Part shown: one piece after another, positions 5,674-5,731 of the stretch
Layout of the letters: every line of letters begins with the position of its first letter
Numbering within the stretch: position 1 is the stretch's first letter
Assembly: GCF_001602625.1 (NCBI RefSeq)
Contig: NZ_LECR01000044.1
Span: 6,512-12,242 of the forward strand
Length of the DNA: 5,731 nt
Origin: Sodalis-like endosymbiont of Proechinophthirus fluctus
GTDB taxonomy: Bacteria > Pseudomonadota > Gammaproteobacteria > Enterobacterales > Enterobacteriaceae
Direction: 5' to 3'
Notes under the pieces: model-generated
Told to the model about the DNA's origin: nothing
The model's input: only the letters and a program-made list of their open reading frames with translations
Database searches by the model: none
Translations under genes and position numbers: made by a program

Positions 5674-5731
5674 TCAATCCGAAGGTAGGTATCCCCGCGC
5701 CGGACGCGATATTGTCACCTGCGTAGCGTTC
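5674..5731 (-). other. Possible C-terminal end of an unidentified upstream gene
   Basis: The last 58 bases are GC-rich, unlike the AT-rich DNA beside them. A minus-strand frame reads NATQVTISRPARGYLPSD and then TGA at 5674-5676, about 50 bases before the terminator at 5604-5624. This fits the end of a leftward gene entering from the right, but I do not recognise the protein, and another minus-strand frame is also open here. Confidence 0.25.

Noticed and set aside
1..5731. Mobile element, CRISPR array, tRNA/rRNA or toxin-antitoxin system
   Set aside because: I saw no transposase-like protein, regularly spaced repeats, tRNA cloverleaf or paired small genes. The disorder is explained by gene decay.

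Overview
The window reads as chromosomal DNA from an enterobacterium whose genome is decaying, most like the tsetse or weevil symbionts of the Sodalis group. Every recognisable product resembles an Escherichia coli protein. Only one of six recognisable genes is intact; the other five carry frameshifts, nonsense codons or deletions and sit beside long AT-rich gene-free DNA. Gene identities come from comparison with E. coli proteins recalled from memory, not from a search. The genus is an inference.

Layout. Positions 1-1310 (minus strand) hold the wrecks of potG and potH, the ATPase and a permease subunit of the PotFGHI putrescine importer. Positions 1312-1395 (plus) carry a probable 3' scrap of grxA (glutaredoxin 1). 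Positions 1391-1868 (minus) are a frameshifted ybjM, a small inner-membrane protein. Positions 1882-2820 contain no gene I can recognise. Positions 2821-4118 (plus) are a heavily damaged sdaC, the serine:H+ symporter. Positions 4205-5422 (minus) are an intact dacC, a penicillin-binding D-alanyl-D-alanine carboxypeptidase. Positions 5423-5731 hold the dacC leader, a minus-strand terminator and the possible end of an unidentified upstream gene.

The order ybjM - grxA - pot, with grxA convergent to ybjM, matches E. coli K-12 inverted. The genes expected between grxA and potG (ybjC, nfsA, rimK, ybjN, potF) are absent, which implies one large deletion. The sdaC neighbourhood is not the E. coli one, so the region has also been rearranged.

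Functionally, putrescine uptake, serine uptake and the local glutaredoxin look lost, while peptidoglycan trimming by DacC appears retained. I see no mobile element, CRISPR array, RNA gene or novel multi-gene system. The best leads are several perfect hairpins (two inside sdaC, one covering the apparent dacC ribosome binding site), compensating frameshift pairs, and a run of five amber-only stops in sdaC.
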